From NCBI RefSeq assembly GCF_000067045.1, contig NC_010125.1, forward strand, positions 2,904,001 to 2,968,000: 64,000 nt of DNA, given 5' to 3'. The translations under genes and the position numbers were made by a program. Source of the stretch: Gluconacetobacter diazotrophicus PA1 5. GTDB lineage: Bacteria; Pseudomonadota; Alphaproteobacteria; Acetobacterales; Acetobacteraceae. The notes beneath the pieces were generated by a model, which was not told the origin of the DNA, made no database searches, and saw nothing but the letters and a program-made list of their open reading frames with translations. Numbering within the stretch: position 1 is the stretch's first letter; every line of letters begins with the position of its first letter. Of the stretch, positions 20,201 through 26,021 are shown piece by piece.

Positions 20201-21718
20201 CTCGTTCCCGGAGGGGTTGCGGGAGAGCTGTATATCGGCGGCGCGGGCGTGGCGCGGGGCTACCTGAACCGTCCCGACCTCACCGCCGAGCGTTTCCTCG
20301 ACGATCCCTTCAGCCCCGAGCCCGGCGCGCGCATGTATCGCACCGGCGATCTCGCCCGCTACCTCCCCGACGGCAACATCGAGTTCCTCGGGCGCGCCGA
20401 CCAGCAGGTCAAGATCCGCGGCTTCCGCATCGAGCCCGGCGAGATCGAGGCCCGCCTCGGCGAACAGCCCGGCATTCGCGCCGCCGCCGTCATCGCCCGC
20501 GAGGACAGCCCAGGCGACAAGCGTCTCGTCGGATATGTCGTCCCGGACGACGACGCCGCCCTGGAGCCCGCCGCCCTGCGCCGGGCCCTCGGCGCCGTCC
20601 TGCCCGACTACATGGTCCCCGCCGCCATCCTCGTCCTCGACGCCCTGCCCCTCACGCCAAACGGAAAGCTCGACCGCAAGGCCCTCCCCGCCCCGGACTT
20701 CACCCCGGCCGGCGACGGACGCGCCCCGCGCACCCCGCAGGAGGCCGTCCTCGCCGCACTCTTCGCCGAAATCCTCGGCGTCGACCGCGTCGGCATCGAC
20801 GACAGCTTCTTCGATCTCGGCGGGCATTCCCTGCTCGCCACACGCCTCGTCAGCCGCATCCGCGCCACCCTCGACGTCGACCTGCCCATCCGCGCCCTCT
20901 TCGAGGTGCCGACCGTCGCGGGCCTTTCGGGGAGGATCGATGACGGGCACGACGCAGGGGGTAGCAACCTGATTGCGCTCCGTAAGAGCGGCTCGCTGTC
21001 ACCACTCTTCTGCCTACACGGAGGGTTTGGGCTCCCCTGGCCGTACAGGAACTTATTGAGCAACATAGACGCTGACCGTCCGGTCTACGCGTTCCAGGCC
21101 CGCGGCTTTGAAGATGGAGAAGTCCTGCCTGCGTGCATGGAAGATCTCGCATCGGACTACGTAGCGCAAATTCGTAACGTTCAGCCCCAGGGCCCATACC
21201 ATCTCCTCGGTTGGTCGTTCGGTGCCGTTGCCGCACATGCTATCGCTACTAGACTACAGGGGCATGGAGAGAACGTCGCGATTCTGCACTTGCTCGACGG
21301 CTATCCAGTTGATGACATCGACAAACAAACCGCGCGCGAGGATCGGGAGTTTACCATCGCTATCAAGGCCCTCATGCGGGAGTACGGTATTGAAAACGTG
21401 GACGCACAAATGGAGACCAAGATGGCCCAGGTCTTCCGAAACAATACGATGATTATGTACGCGTATCATCCCGACATCTTTGATGGCGACATTCATCTTT
21501 TAAGAGCAGTACCTGACGGATCTCAGCCTCCCGACGAAACAACATCCCTTTGGCTACCCTATGCCAGCGGATCTGTACGAATTACCGACATTGACGCCAC
21601 GCATAGCCAGATGCTCGCCCCCGTGCCAGCGAGGACAATAGCCAACGCCATTCAAGGCACGCTCGATGGGGATCATACCCTCGAAACGCTTTTTGCTCCA
21701 CGGAGAGGTTACCAATAA
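8213..21718 (+). CDS. Multimodular non-ribosomal peptide synthetase with C-terminal thioesterase
   Basis: A 4501-residue NRPS from GTG at 8213 (ATG 8237 is an alternative). Domain order by residue: starter-type C1 (about 38-455, HHLLMDG at 169); A1 N-terminal piece only (463-637); tail of a C domain (656-770); A2 (775-1290); T2 (Ser1339); C3 (1425-1850, HHLIGDH at 1559); A3 lacking its end (1860-2335); tail of a C domain (2364-2560); A4 (2570-3090); T4 (Ser3140); C5 (3185-3630, HHIASDG at 3326); A5 (3640-4160); T5 (Ser4206); TE (about 4250-4495, GWSFG with Ser4335, later Asp and His). Pocket residues read by eye: A2 DSGDNGSVD (unclear), A3 DVWHISLID (Ser), A4 DFWNIGMVH (Thr), A5 DAWQFGLID (Gln-like). 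No epimerisation domain is seen. A1 and A3 are truncated at aberrant junctions but the frame stays open. The stop overlaps the sulfotransferase start. Confidence 0.93.
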   Translation: MSREAPVGMNHSETDSASREVDVNYSAVHSTRAHEGDVEFALSEPQHEMWLSTVLQPEQTYNIAGFLEIRGKIEPEIFRQACHRVTSEATAVRARFVETESGIIQSFQNASSLKYHYADLSDRDDADQFVRTWMDADARNTCDPEEDRLYTLNLFRIARERFIFYQRYHHLLMDGQSIGLISGRLAELYRAYAANEPTPTPWFGDFFSFLSADAAYHQSNAETAGRAFWRDYLAGWEYPGALLDGLPTTGIAEHQRRFTLSTAERVAFVDLVRRLGSQFSTGTIACVMVFLHRISGFDDIAISMPVTGRTRETRTMPGFVSNVVPLRTTFTPSTTFADVVRNVARHTRRILRHSRVRGERIARDMLPKGIHSFGPSVNVIDFDNRVKFGGEESIGRTLISGPHEDYAITFCRYPSLDGTDFEIIIDSARWPNAGHRIASLERIFRSVIRQIIARPNACIADIDVLDPNERTLLLETWNEVAAPLAPDLCLHEAFEEQVARDPAAIALTFGQQTVTYGELNTRANRLAHHLIALGIEPDMRVGLCAARSIEMVVGLLAILKAGGAYVPLDPAAASSRLGLILADAAPEVVILDPAGRNALGAETLDGLTVIDLHADRGDWTSRPDTNPDTRQSDFVPKNRSPYCSPGVREPKHSPHYGHQDMPFEKLVEVLNPARAQNHHPLFQVMLALENTAETHIALPALDVAYLPAETASAKFDLTFTFAENGSALDGEIEYDTDLFDQASVERIAQRLQRVLDAMAQSADTHIADIDVLDPNERILLLETWNETSYPVQFATLPELFEQQVQRTPEAIALRCGSSALSYLELNTRANQIAYGLISRGIGPEDRVALCLPPSNELIIALLGIVKAGAAYVPLDPNYPPDRLQFIIADCAPDAIITAESAVRKGGFSSDHRILFPDSPELMPRSDIRIEISPDNSSRIAELSVQNAAYIIYTSGSTGTPKGVVVTHRGLASHTACQRHRFNLGTDSRVLLFASINFDSSVGQICSALLTGGTLVVVDRRDLLDRGQFTDLLHRYAINYLDTTPAFLANISPHDVPEDCVINVGGEALSLDLATIWFQRHQLFNSYGPTETTVDAIVSKRIKDARQALAIGRPVFNARIYILDAGRRPAPLGVAGELYIGGAGVARGYLNRPDLTAERFLDDPFSPEPGARMYRTGDLARYLPDGNIEFLGRADQQVKIRGFRIEPGEIEARLGEQPGIRAAAVIAREDSPGDKRLVGYVVPDDDAALEPAALRRALGAVLPDYMVPAAILVLDALPLTPNGKLDRKALPAPDDSAFDRSEYVAPEGDAEMALAAIWQDLLGLSRVGRYDNFFELGGHSLLAVQMMERLRRIGLATQVRTLFGAPVLADLARCLGDSHIVVTPPNLIPYGTDAITPDMLPLIDLDQAEINRIGALVPGGIGNIQDIYALTPLQDGILFHHLLAERGDPYLLAGQMAFADREKLDHYLETIQTIVDRHDVLRTCFIWEGISNAAQVVLREANLSVTELKLDPTDGPVTDQLVRRFDPRVSRIDLGQPPLLRFAIARDEPNDRWILVEQLHHLIGDHSTLDVMNAEVLALLSQRPDALAPPQPFRNLVAQTRLGVPQAEHEAFFRDMLADMDEPTLPFGLADVHLDGAETAEATRMLPQALNDRLRHQARRLGVSLASLCHLAWGRVIAATSGRQDVVFGTVLFGRMDAGTGADRAMGLFINTLPLRLKLEAAGTEQGVRDTHAALAGLLRHEHASLSLARQCSAVPPATPLFSALLNYRHNQNIDRSADAFATLLDGVEFLGADERTNYPVTLSVEDFGTSLGLTTQVVAPLDPERICGYMQRALEGMLEALENNPQTPIERIDVLDPNERTLLLETWNDTAAPYPANFCIHQMVERQVYATPGATAVVCGEDSITYADLNARANRLAHHLIALGVQPDQPVAICLDRSVAMVVGLLAILKAGGAYLPLDPAYPTARLCQILDDARPAILLLDDTGRRAVGDHARDRIRIIDLHADAATWHTRSDTDPDPRQLGLTSRNVAYVIYTSGSTGVPKGVPNEHRALINRLTWMQNAYCLIASDAVLQKTSFGFDVSVWEFFWTLMAGARMVLAAPNGQKDAAYLSSLIEQQQVTTLHFVPSMLELFLEEGKPEQCGSLRRVICSGEALPAGVLQRCHSLLPDAGIHNLYGPTEAAIDVTAWSCLGDVGALSSVPIGRPIANTRIYILDNGQQLVPGGVAGELYIGGAGVARGYLNRPDLTAERFLDDPFSPEPGARMYRTGDLARYLPDGNIEFLGRADQQVKIRGFRIEPGEIEARLGEQPGIRAAAVIAREDSPGDKRLVGYVVPDDTPPGPATCAGIHILINQLVPPRMRAARRLHALARRSGASLFMVLQAGLAILLGKLGAGDDIAIGSPIAGRTESALDDLVGFFVNTLVLRTDLAGNPTVAELLARVRETSLAAYGHQDMPFEKLVEVLNPARAQNHHPLFQVMLALENTAETHIALPALDVAYLPAETASAKFDLTFTFAENGSALDGEIEYDTDLFDQASVERIAQRLQRVLDAMAQSADTHIADIDVLDPNERTLLLETWNEVAAPLAPDLCLHEAFEEQVARDPAAIALTFGQQTVTYGELNTRANRLAHHLIALGIEPDMRVGLCAARSIEMVVGLLAILKAGGAYVPLDPAAASSRLGLILADAAPEVVILDPAGRNALGAETLDGLTVIDLHADRGDWTSRPDTNPDTRTIGLRPENLAYIIYTSGSTGTPKGVMVEHAQVARLFDSTQAWFGFDAQDVWCLFHSFAFDFSVWELWGALRHGGRLVVVPHAVARSAAEFHRLVCEQGVTVLNQTPSAFKAFIDAQAEDGLTDQLRYVIFGGEALEPSMLRKWYAVRPDDAPRLVNMYGITETTVHVTYRPLTADDAEQTGSPIGCRIPDLRVYILDNYGQPVPLGMVGELYVGGAGVARGYLNRPDLTAERFLDDPFSPEPGARMYRTGDLARYLPDGNIEFLGRADQQVKIRGFRIEPGEIEARLGEQPGIRAAAVIAREDSPGDKRLVGYVVPDDDAALEPAALRRALGAVLPDYMVPAAILVLDALPLTPNGKLDRKALPAPDFTPAGDGRAPRTPQEAVLAALFAEILGVDRVGIDDSFFDLGGHSLLATRLVSRIRATLGADLPIRALFEAPTVTGLSERIDAGRGQSSRPALAPMARPPVLPLSFAQQRLWFLYQLEGPSPTYNMPLSLRLDGPLDVVAMQAALRDVVARHESLRTLFPEIDGIACQQILEPEDPRCRVPLDIREVDQTSLTPALAAEAARPIDVGAEPPIRATLFRLAPERHVMLVLLHHIASDGWSMTPFARDLARAYEARLAGRAPDLAPLPVQYADYTLWQRDLLGDAADPDSLFHQQVAYWRDALAGLPACIELPTDRPRPAVSSYRGAIMPVRLDAALRDRLHALARRSGASLFMVLQAGLAILLGKLGAGDDIAIGSPIAGRTESALDDLVGFFVNTLVLRTDLAGNPTVAELLARVRETSLAAYGHQDMPFEKLVEVLNPARAQNHHPLFQVMLALENTAETHIALPALDVAYLPAETASAKFDLTFTFAENGSALDGEIEYDTDLFDQASVERIAQRLQRVLDAMAQSADTHIADIDVLDPNERILLLETWNNTAAPYPADLCLHQMVEAQVCAAPDTTAVLCGDDTLTYADLNARANRLAHHLIALGVQPDQPVAICLDRSVAMVVGLLAILKAGGAYLPLDPAYPTARLCQILDDARPAILLLDDTGRRAVGDHARDRIRIIDLHADAATWHTRSDTDPDPRQLGLTSRNVAYVIYTSGSTGVPKGVAVEHRNIVNHTAWQTRIFGFDATDRVLQRTSISFDAAGWEVWTPLACGAATILYPGTNADGLSRIFEYAASMRVTTLQGVPSFFSAINTADAVGSWETLRYVFCGGEEADLKTVYELEEKLRAPFFNLYGPTETTIDALFWPFKKDGSLSRKAPIGRPVANTRIYILDNGQQLVPGGVAGELYIGGAGVARGYLNRPDLTAERFLDDPFSPEPGARMYRTGDLARYLPDGNIEFLGRADQQVKIRGFRIEPGEIEARLGEQPGIRAAAVIAREDSPGDKRLVGYVVPDDDAALEPAALRRALGAVLPDYMVPAAILVLDALPLTPNGKLDRKALPAPDFTPAGDGRAPRTPQEAVLAALFAEILGVDRVGIDDSFFDLGGHSLLATRLVSRIRATLDVDLPIRALFEVPTVAGLSGRIDDGHDAGGSNLIALRKSGSLSPLFCLHGGFGLPWPYRNLLSNIDADRPVYAFQARGFEDGEVLPACMEDLASDYVAQIRNVQPQGPYHLLGWSFGAVAAHAIATRLQGHGENVAILHLLDGYPVDDIDKQTAREDREFTIAIKALMREYGIENVDAQMETKMAQVFRNNTMIMYAYHPDIFDGDIHLLRAVPDGSQPPDETTSLWLPYASGSVRITDIDATHSQMLAPVPARTIANAIQGTLDGDHTLETLFAPRRGYQ
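9587..10124 (+). repeat. NRPS repeat: A1 start, near-identical to 15884-16422 (A4 start)
   Basis: About 538 bp covering the C-A linker and the first A-domain motifs match 15884-16422. I saw only one difference, a missing G after 10101. The match ends abruptly at 10124, where the A4 copy continues into the TSGSTGTPKG motif and this one does not. Confidence 0.85.
10102..10177 (+). other. Aberrant NRPS junction 1 (A1 joined to a C-domain tail)
   Basis: After a one-base deletion at 10101/10102 and a break at 10124, positions 10125-10177 resemble 15501-15553 (end of a C domain). Several single-base insertions interrupt the match, and it becomes exact again at 10178. The result encodes about 25 atypical residues and removes the A-domain core, a carrier domain and most of a C domain. 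The reading frame is restored. Confidence 0.8.
13928..14346 (+). repeat. NRPS repeat: A3 N-terminal part, near-identical to 19265-19683 (A5)
   Basis: The first 419 bp of A3 and A5 match, up to the SGSTGVPKGV motif. They then diverge for about 480 bp (14347-14827 versus 19684-20161), which is the substrate-binding part. They match again from 14828 and 20162 onward. Confidence 0.85.
15218..15300 (+). other. Aberrant NRPS junction 2 (A3 joined to a C-domain tail)
   Basis: A3 follows the A5 copy exactly to 15217. About 83 bp then align poorly: the first part looks like a gapped version of the A-domain end, and the last part like a gapped copy of the bases before 18511. Exact repeat identity resumes at 15301. 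Missing as a result are the A10 lysine segment, the carrier domain and the catalytic half of the next C domain. Confidence 0.8.
15301..15940 (+). repeat. NRPS repeat: C-domain C-terminal half, three copies
   Basis: About 640 bp identical or nearly so to 18511-19150. The last 390 bp also recur at 10178-10567. One scattered difference is T versus C in the GAGCGCAYACTG linker. These copies carry the end of the C domain and the C-A linker. Confidence 0.85.
20218..20940 (+). repeat. NRPS repeat: A-domain C-terminal part, four copies
   Basis: The segment starting at GGAGAGCTGTAT recurs at 11614 (A2), 14887 (A3), 17024 (A4) and 20221 (A5). The copy in A3 stops at junction 2. A4 and A5 stay almost identical through the carrier domain, to about 17745 and 20940. 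Such homogenisation points to gene conversion or recent module duplication. Confidence 0.85.
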
Positions 21719-22542
21719 TGACGCATCATGGTGTGCATTTCATGTCCGGCCTGCCACGGTCCGGATCAACGTTACTTTCTGCCATTCTCAAGCAAAATCC
21801 CGCCATTAGGCACGCAGGTATCTCGACCCCGGTAGCGCCGATGATGGTAAAACTCACATCCGTAATGGTTGAAGGAGAGTTCCAAACAGAATTTGACTCT
21901 GGCGCTACCTCGCGAATACTAAGAGGCACACTTTACAATTACTACGGGTCGGATGGGACCGACGGCGTCATCATCGACAACAATCGAATGTGGTGCACGC
22001 GGCTAGGTCTTATCGATTCTCTGTTCCCCAACGCGCGTGTCATCTGTTGCGTCCGAGATCCTGTATGGATCGTTGACTCGTTCGAACGGCTGTTTCAGCG
22101 AGATCCCCTTCTGTCGTCCAAGATCGTACCAATTCAGAGTCGTGGGAACCTCCATGACCGAGTGGAGCACCTTCTTTCGAAAGACGGACCTTTCGGTTAT
22201 TGTTGGCGGGCCTTAAACGAGGCTTACTTTGGCACATTCGCACAGAAGCTTCTACTTGTTGATTATGACAGACTGGTCACCGATCCGTCCGGAACCTTGA
22301 GACAGATCACAGGAGTTTTGGGTCTTCCCAAATACGATTATGACTTTAACAAAGTTGATACGAATGAGCCCATCGCCTTCGATCAACAGCTTGGTACGCC
22401 CGGCTTGCATACTGTCAGGCCGCAAGTCGCAGCCAGTCACCGCCGTCCGGTTTTGCCACCAGAAATTGTCTCCCGCCTCGCCGGCGGGACGTTTTGGCGC
22501 AAACAGGACATGAACCCTGGCCGCGCCACCATTATCGCGTGA
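21718..22542 (+). CDS. Sulfotransferase-family protein coupled to the NRPS
   Basis: The ATG overlaps the NRPS stop as TAATG, with GGAGAGG upstream. The 274-residue protein begins with the PAPS 5'-phosphosulfate loop GLPRSGSTLLSAIL (about 11-24). It also has the second conserved strand and helix VICCVRDPVWIVDSFERLF (about 104-122) used by the family to hold the 3'-phosphate. A QSRGNLHDRVEHLL helix and a LLLVDYDRLVTDP segment (about 178-190) follow, both common in bacterial sulfotransferases. It is expected to sulfate a hydroxyl, plausibly a Ser or Thr side chain of the peptide; the acceptor is inferred. Strict coupling makes a dedicated tailoring role likely. Confidence 0.85.
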   Translation: MTHHGVHFMSGLPRSGSTLLSAILKQNPAIRHAGISTPVAPMMVKLTSVMVEGEFQTEFDSGATSRILRGTLYNYYGSDGTDGVIIDNNRMWCTRLGLIDSLFPNARVICCVRDPVWIVDSFERLFQRDPLLSSKIVPIQSRGNLHDRVEHLLSKDGPFGYCWRALNEAYFGTFAQKLLLVDYDRLVTDPSGTLRQITGVLGLPKYDYDFNKVDTNEPIAFDQQLGTPGLHTVRPQVAASHRRPVLPPEIVSRLAGGTFWRKQDMNPGRATIIA

Positions 22543-22671
22543 TAACAGCTTTCGCGGTTACCAGCATGAGAGTGATTGGGACTCAGCGGGCTAGCGCTCA
22601 TTGCGCAGCGCTGTCTTTGTTCATGGCCTCCTATACCCAACTCGCCAATTCGTCTCTCTAAGGAGCAGACC

Positions 22672-23889
22672 ATGCCACCGTCACTGCGCAGGCTTCTATT
22701 CGAGCGCAATTTCCGCCTGTTCGCGATCGCCGAGAGTCTCTCATTAGTCGGCAGCGCCATGATCCCGGTGGTGTTTTCGTTCGCTATATATGCAGATGGC
22801 GGCAGCGCAGATCTTGTAAGTATAGTTCTTGCAGCACAAACTATTCCATTCATCCTTTTACTTCCTTTCAGCGGCACCCTTGTCGCTCGTATTAGTCCAC
22901 GCAGGACCATAATTTATGCAGAGATGATCTGCTTGGCGGCGGAACTGTGTCTAGCAATGGAATTTAACCACGCACACCTTACGATTATTCCTGTCGTCAT
23001 ATTATCCTTCATCCTTGGAATTGGCGCGGCATTCATCATTCCTGGATGCGAAGCTCTTGTCCCAGAACTGGTCGAAGCCGGCAGCCTTCAGGAGGTTAAT
23101 TCCCTCGTGGGTATGATGAGCGCGCTTGGCGCCATGATCGGTCCAGCTCTAGGCGGGGTGGCGATCTCAACCGCTGGCCCCGCAGCAGCCATTCTCCTGG
23201 ACGCTGCCAGTTACGGCTGTTCGATCTTCTTGCTACGAGAAGTTCGGACGCGCCGATCAGTGGCTTTGGTCGATGAGCCTTTCATACAGCAGATGCTACA
23301 GGGATGGCAGCAGTTTCGCGCCAAGCCCTGGCTCTCCGTCATCGTCGTGCAGTACGCACTCTTTCAGCTTCTCGTGCTTGGCCCGGCGTACGTCATAGGG
23401 TCGCTCACGTTTGCGCGGGTTGGGTCGGGGGTAGAGCGGTGGGGCGTTCTACTCGCAATTATGAGCATTGGACATTTGATCGGAGGTGCCATTGGGATGT
23501 ATCTGAAAGCGACAACGCCACTTGTCACGGGCCTTCTCGCGTTCAGCCTCTTTGCCGCGGCACCGGCTTCTCTTGCCATCCAAGCCAGTCTTCCCTTAGA
23601 GATTCCTGCATTTCTCGTCGCCGGCGCGGGCTTGGCAATTTTCAGTGTGATGTGGGACACAGCAAAGCAGGAGCAGATTGAACCACACCTGATATCTCGC
23701 GTGGCGTCCTTGGCAACGCTGGGCAGTAACTCCCTACTCCCCATCGGCTATTTACTGGCTACCCCTCTTCGCAACCAGTTTGGGATCACAGGCGCCCTTA
23801 GTTTCACAGCCGCAGCTTGCGTCGTCATTACGCTGACCGGCACGTTATTTCCTGCGGTCAAACAAGTAAGAAGCAATCCCGATTCATAA
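22672..23889 (+). CDS. MFS transporter, probable peptide exporter
   Basis: A 405-residue major facilitator with about twelve hydrophobic segments. The start at 22672 is set by AAGGAGCAGACC just upstream; the frame stays open to 22576 without a binding site. The N-terminal half has the cytosolic-loop motif SGTLVARISPRRTIIYAE (A-motif variant), and the GMMSALGAMIGPALGGVAIS stretch resembles exporters of the EntS/MFS_3 group. It follows the sulfotransferase by 129 bases on the same strand and probably belongs to the same operon, exporting the finished product or giving self-protection. Confidence 0.85.
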   Translation: MPPSLRRLLFERNFRLFAIAESLSLVGSAMIPVVFSFAIYADGGSADLVSIVLAAQTIPFILLLPFSGTLVARISPRRTIIYAEMICLAAELCLAMEFNHAHLTIIPVVILSFILGIGAAFIIPGCEALVPELVEAGSLQEVNSLVGMMSALGAMIGPALGGVAISTAGPAAAILLDAASYGCSIFLLREVRTRRSVALVDEPFIQQMLQGWQQFRAKPWLSVIVVQYALFQLLVLGPAYVIGSLTFARVGSGVERWGVLLAIMSIGHLIGGAIGMYLKATTPLVTGLLAFSLFAAAPASLAIQASLPLEIPAFLVAGAGLAIFSVMWDTAKQEQIEPHLISRVASLATLGSNSLLPIGYLLATPLRNQFGITGALSFTAAACVVITLTGTLFPAVKQVRSNPDS

Positions 23890-24233
23890 CCAGCTCGAGA
23901 TTCGTCATCGGCATAGGTTGGCGTAATCTAGTTTATCCCCATTCAACGACTCTCTATTGCCAGCAAGCCGCGACCGGCGATGCCAAGATTAGAAGCCGTC
24001 GAATGGTTCCCAATCCACTCGGCGGAACGGCGACGCCAGATGAGTCATCCGAACGCGAGGCAGCGCCGGCCGCCGGACCAATTCCGTATCACCACGCTGG
24101 TGACGGGCGATACGCCGTTTCCGAGTTGAGGCACTTTGAGCGGAAAGCACGAAACCATGGCGTCCTCAGCCGGAATAGTTGCGACAGCTTCAGAATGATC
24201 ACCCTGCCAGCCCCGCGACCCGGTGCACGGGTA
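23890..24233. other. Gap between convergent MFS and luxI genes
   Basis: No supported gene. One plus frame (23817-24293) overlaps both neighbours and has no start signal. I did not find a strong terminator hairpin. Confidence 0.4.
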
Positions 24234-24863
24234 TTATTCGACCTTAATGACGCGATTATAATGGGGTATATCAAGCGACAGGCGCCAACATAGAGCGCCA
24301 AGCGAGCCTACCACCTCCTCCGACACATTCCATCGACCCAGCTCAATATTTTTATCTTCTTGAATAGAACTAACCAGAGTGTCGGGTGCCCACCCAACCT
24401 TTGCGTACACTCTCCGCATGATCGAATAATACACACCTATAATGCCCGACGCATTCTGCGAAAGTGCATAATTGCTTAGCGTGTAGCACAACTGCGCAAT
24501 TCCGATCCGACGAAGCGGTTCATCGATCCCGGGAGCATAAAGGCAGAGTCGCGTACATTCAAAGGCGGCATTACAAACCCGCACAGAGCCAGCGGGAAAA
24601 AAATCTTGGAATATTCGGGTTAGCATTGTTGGTCCTTTGCAGGAAAGCAATCTCAGGGAGGCAATATGTTTGCCCCGGTTGTCGGCGACGACGAAATAAA
24701 GAGGGTCCAACGTCGTATCGAACTCGTCGACTTCCAATCCATCGTCGTCGTGCACATCCCAGCCCAGACGCTCCTTAAACACCCGACATCTCGCCTTGCT
24801 CATTTGCAAATATATATCTGGAACTTGCGAGCGGCTAGAATAGGAAAATACATAGGTCTGCAT
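24234..24863 (-). CDS. Acyl-homoserine-lactone synthase (LuxI family)
   Basis: The 209-residue protein shows the LuxI fold signatures: RCRVFKERLGWDV (about 25-37) with the invariant Arg, Phe and Trp, the acidic DEFD (about 46-49), ASLRLL (about 67-72) and ECTRL (about 101-105). LuxI enzymes make N-acyl-homoserine lactone from S-adenosylmethionine and an acyl carrier protein. Acyl chain length cannot be read from the sequence. The gene is divergent from a LuxR-type gene at 25182 and convergent with the NRPS operon. It probably provides the signal that controls the cluster. Confidence 0.93.
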   Translation of the reverse strand: MQTYVFSYSSRSQVPDIYLQMSKARCRVFKERLGWDVHDDDGLEVDEFDTTLDPLYFVVADNRGKHIASLRLLSCKGPTMLTRIFQDFFPAGSVRVCNAAFECTRLCLYAPGIDEPLRRIGIAQLCYTLSNYALSQNASGIIGVYYSIMRRVYAKVGWAPDTLVSSIQEDKNIELGRWNVSEEVVGSLGALCWRLSLDIPHYNRVIKVE

Positions 24864-25181
24864 CGATGATGTCTCCGATTTAACGGAAACCGATCTACGT
24901 GACGGAAGATATGCTATCCATTCACCAGCCCTAGTATCTCCATATCGATATAGCGGAAGTCATGATGCGTTAAACATCTATACGCCAACGCAACAGTAAT
25001 GGCTGTACTTTCATGGCCATTTTACATCTATATTTCGATTCAATTTCGGTCGTGTTCATTTATATATTACAAATGGAATCGCACTCAGCTTGAAATTCGA
25101 TATCGCAATGGGAACCGTGCTTGCCTAGCCGCTACTACGTACGCGTCTCTCTGCCTCTTTGGTCACAAACGGACGCAGGAA
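24864..25181. promoter_or_regulatory. Divergent control region of luxI and luxR-type gene
   Basis: A 318-bp AT-rich region. It contains a short ATATCGATAT palindrome near 24942 but no 18-20-bp lux-box-like dyad that I could defend. An in-frame extension of the LuxR-type gene back to 24999 lacks coding character. Confidence 0.4.
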
Positions 25182-25895
25182 ATGAGACACGATCATGAGC
25201 TTGAAAACATTATCTACCGCATTAGCGAATCAACAACAATATCGCAATTGGAGCGAATATTAGAGCGCATTATTGAGACGTTTCGCGCCCTGTCTTTCAA
25301 CTATACTCTCGTGGACTCTTTTGATTTGAGCCAAGCGGTTCGTAACCGGCTTCACCTTGATGCCGGTGCGGCGCTTCACGAGCTTCTTGACGAGCCTCCG
25401 TATGAGCTGTCATCTGCTCGCCGTGACCCCTCTTACAAGCCGCCATTCCTTCCTCAGGTGCACCGCCTCGGAGAAATTGACCTCGTACACTTGTCAGTAA
25501 GCACCTTTCTGGGCGAATGCGGTGATATCAAAATGGCCTGGGGCCAGGACATCGCCCGAAGCTCCAGAGAACTTCAACGAGATATCAGGGACCTTGTCAC
25601 GATATCTCTACATTTGCATGATGCAACGTTATGTATCTTGGGCGGCGCTACAGCGCCTCGCGATAGATACTTGCCAAAACGCGAAGCGGAATGCCTATAT
25701 TTGGCTTCGATGGGCTTTCAAGGTCGGGAGACGGCGAAAGAACTGCACATCTCGGAAGCTGCTGTGAGACTCTACCTGACGAACGCGCGGAGACATCTAG
25801 CTGCCAGAAATACTACGCAAGCTGTAGCGCGCGCATTGGTGAGAGGTCTGATGCGGAGGCCGACCTTAACGGGCCTACGCGATCGGAAGTATTAG
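25182..25895 (+). CDS. LuxR-family regulator with atypical sensor domain
   Basis: The 237-residue protein starts at ATG 25182, preceded by GCAGGA. The C-terminal domain (about 172-232) is a standard GerE/LuxR helix-turn-helix: PKREAECLYLASMGFQGRET, then AKELHISEAAVRLYLTNARR. The N-terminal 165 residues have the size of an autoinducer-binding domain. However, I cannot find the Trp-Tyr-Asp-Pro ligand-binding pattern that is plain in the next gene. It may bind another ligand, heterodimerise, or act constitutively. It is divergent from luxI and so a likely regulator of it. Confidence 0.8.
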   Translation: MRHDHELENIIYRISESTTISQLERILERIIETFRALSFNYTLVDSFDLSQAVRNRLHLDAGAALHELLDEPPYELSSARRDPSYKPPFLPQVHRLGEIDLVHLSVSTFLGECGDIKMAWGQDIARSSRELQRDIRDLVTISLHLHDATLCILGGATAPRDRYLPKREAECLYLASMGFQGRETAKELHISEAAVRLYLTNARRHLAARNTTQAVARALVRGLMRRPTLTGLRDRKY

Positions 25896-26021
25896 ATCGC
25901 CTTCAAGATATGCGAAAAGGACATGGTCGCCATGCTCATCGATTGCCACCCCACTGACCGGTTCTGGTTATAATGTAACATCATGTAACGAATTAGAAAT
26001 GGATATGCTTAGGGTGGACGA

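Noticed and set aside
23817-24293. 158-residue frame between the MFS and luxI genes
   Set aside because: Overlaps both genes and has no start signal or domain.
24999-25181. 61-residue N-terminal extension of the LuxR-type gene
   Set aside because: No binding site; non-coding-like composition. ATG 25182 has a good Shine-Dalgarno sequence.
25949-25968. Possible lux box before the second LuxR gene (ACCGGTTCTGGT)
   Set aside because: Only short and imperfect symmetry; no similar element before luxI or the NRPS gene.
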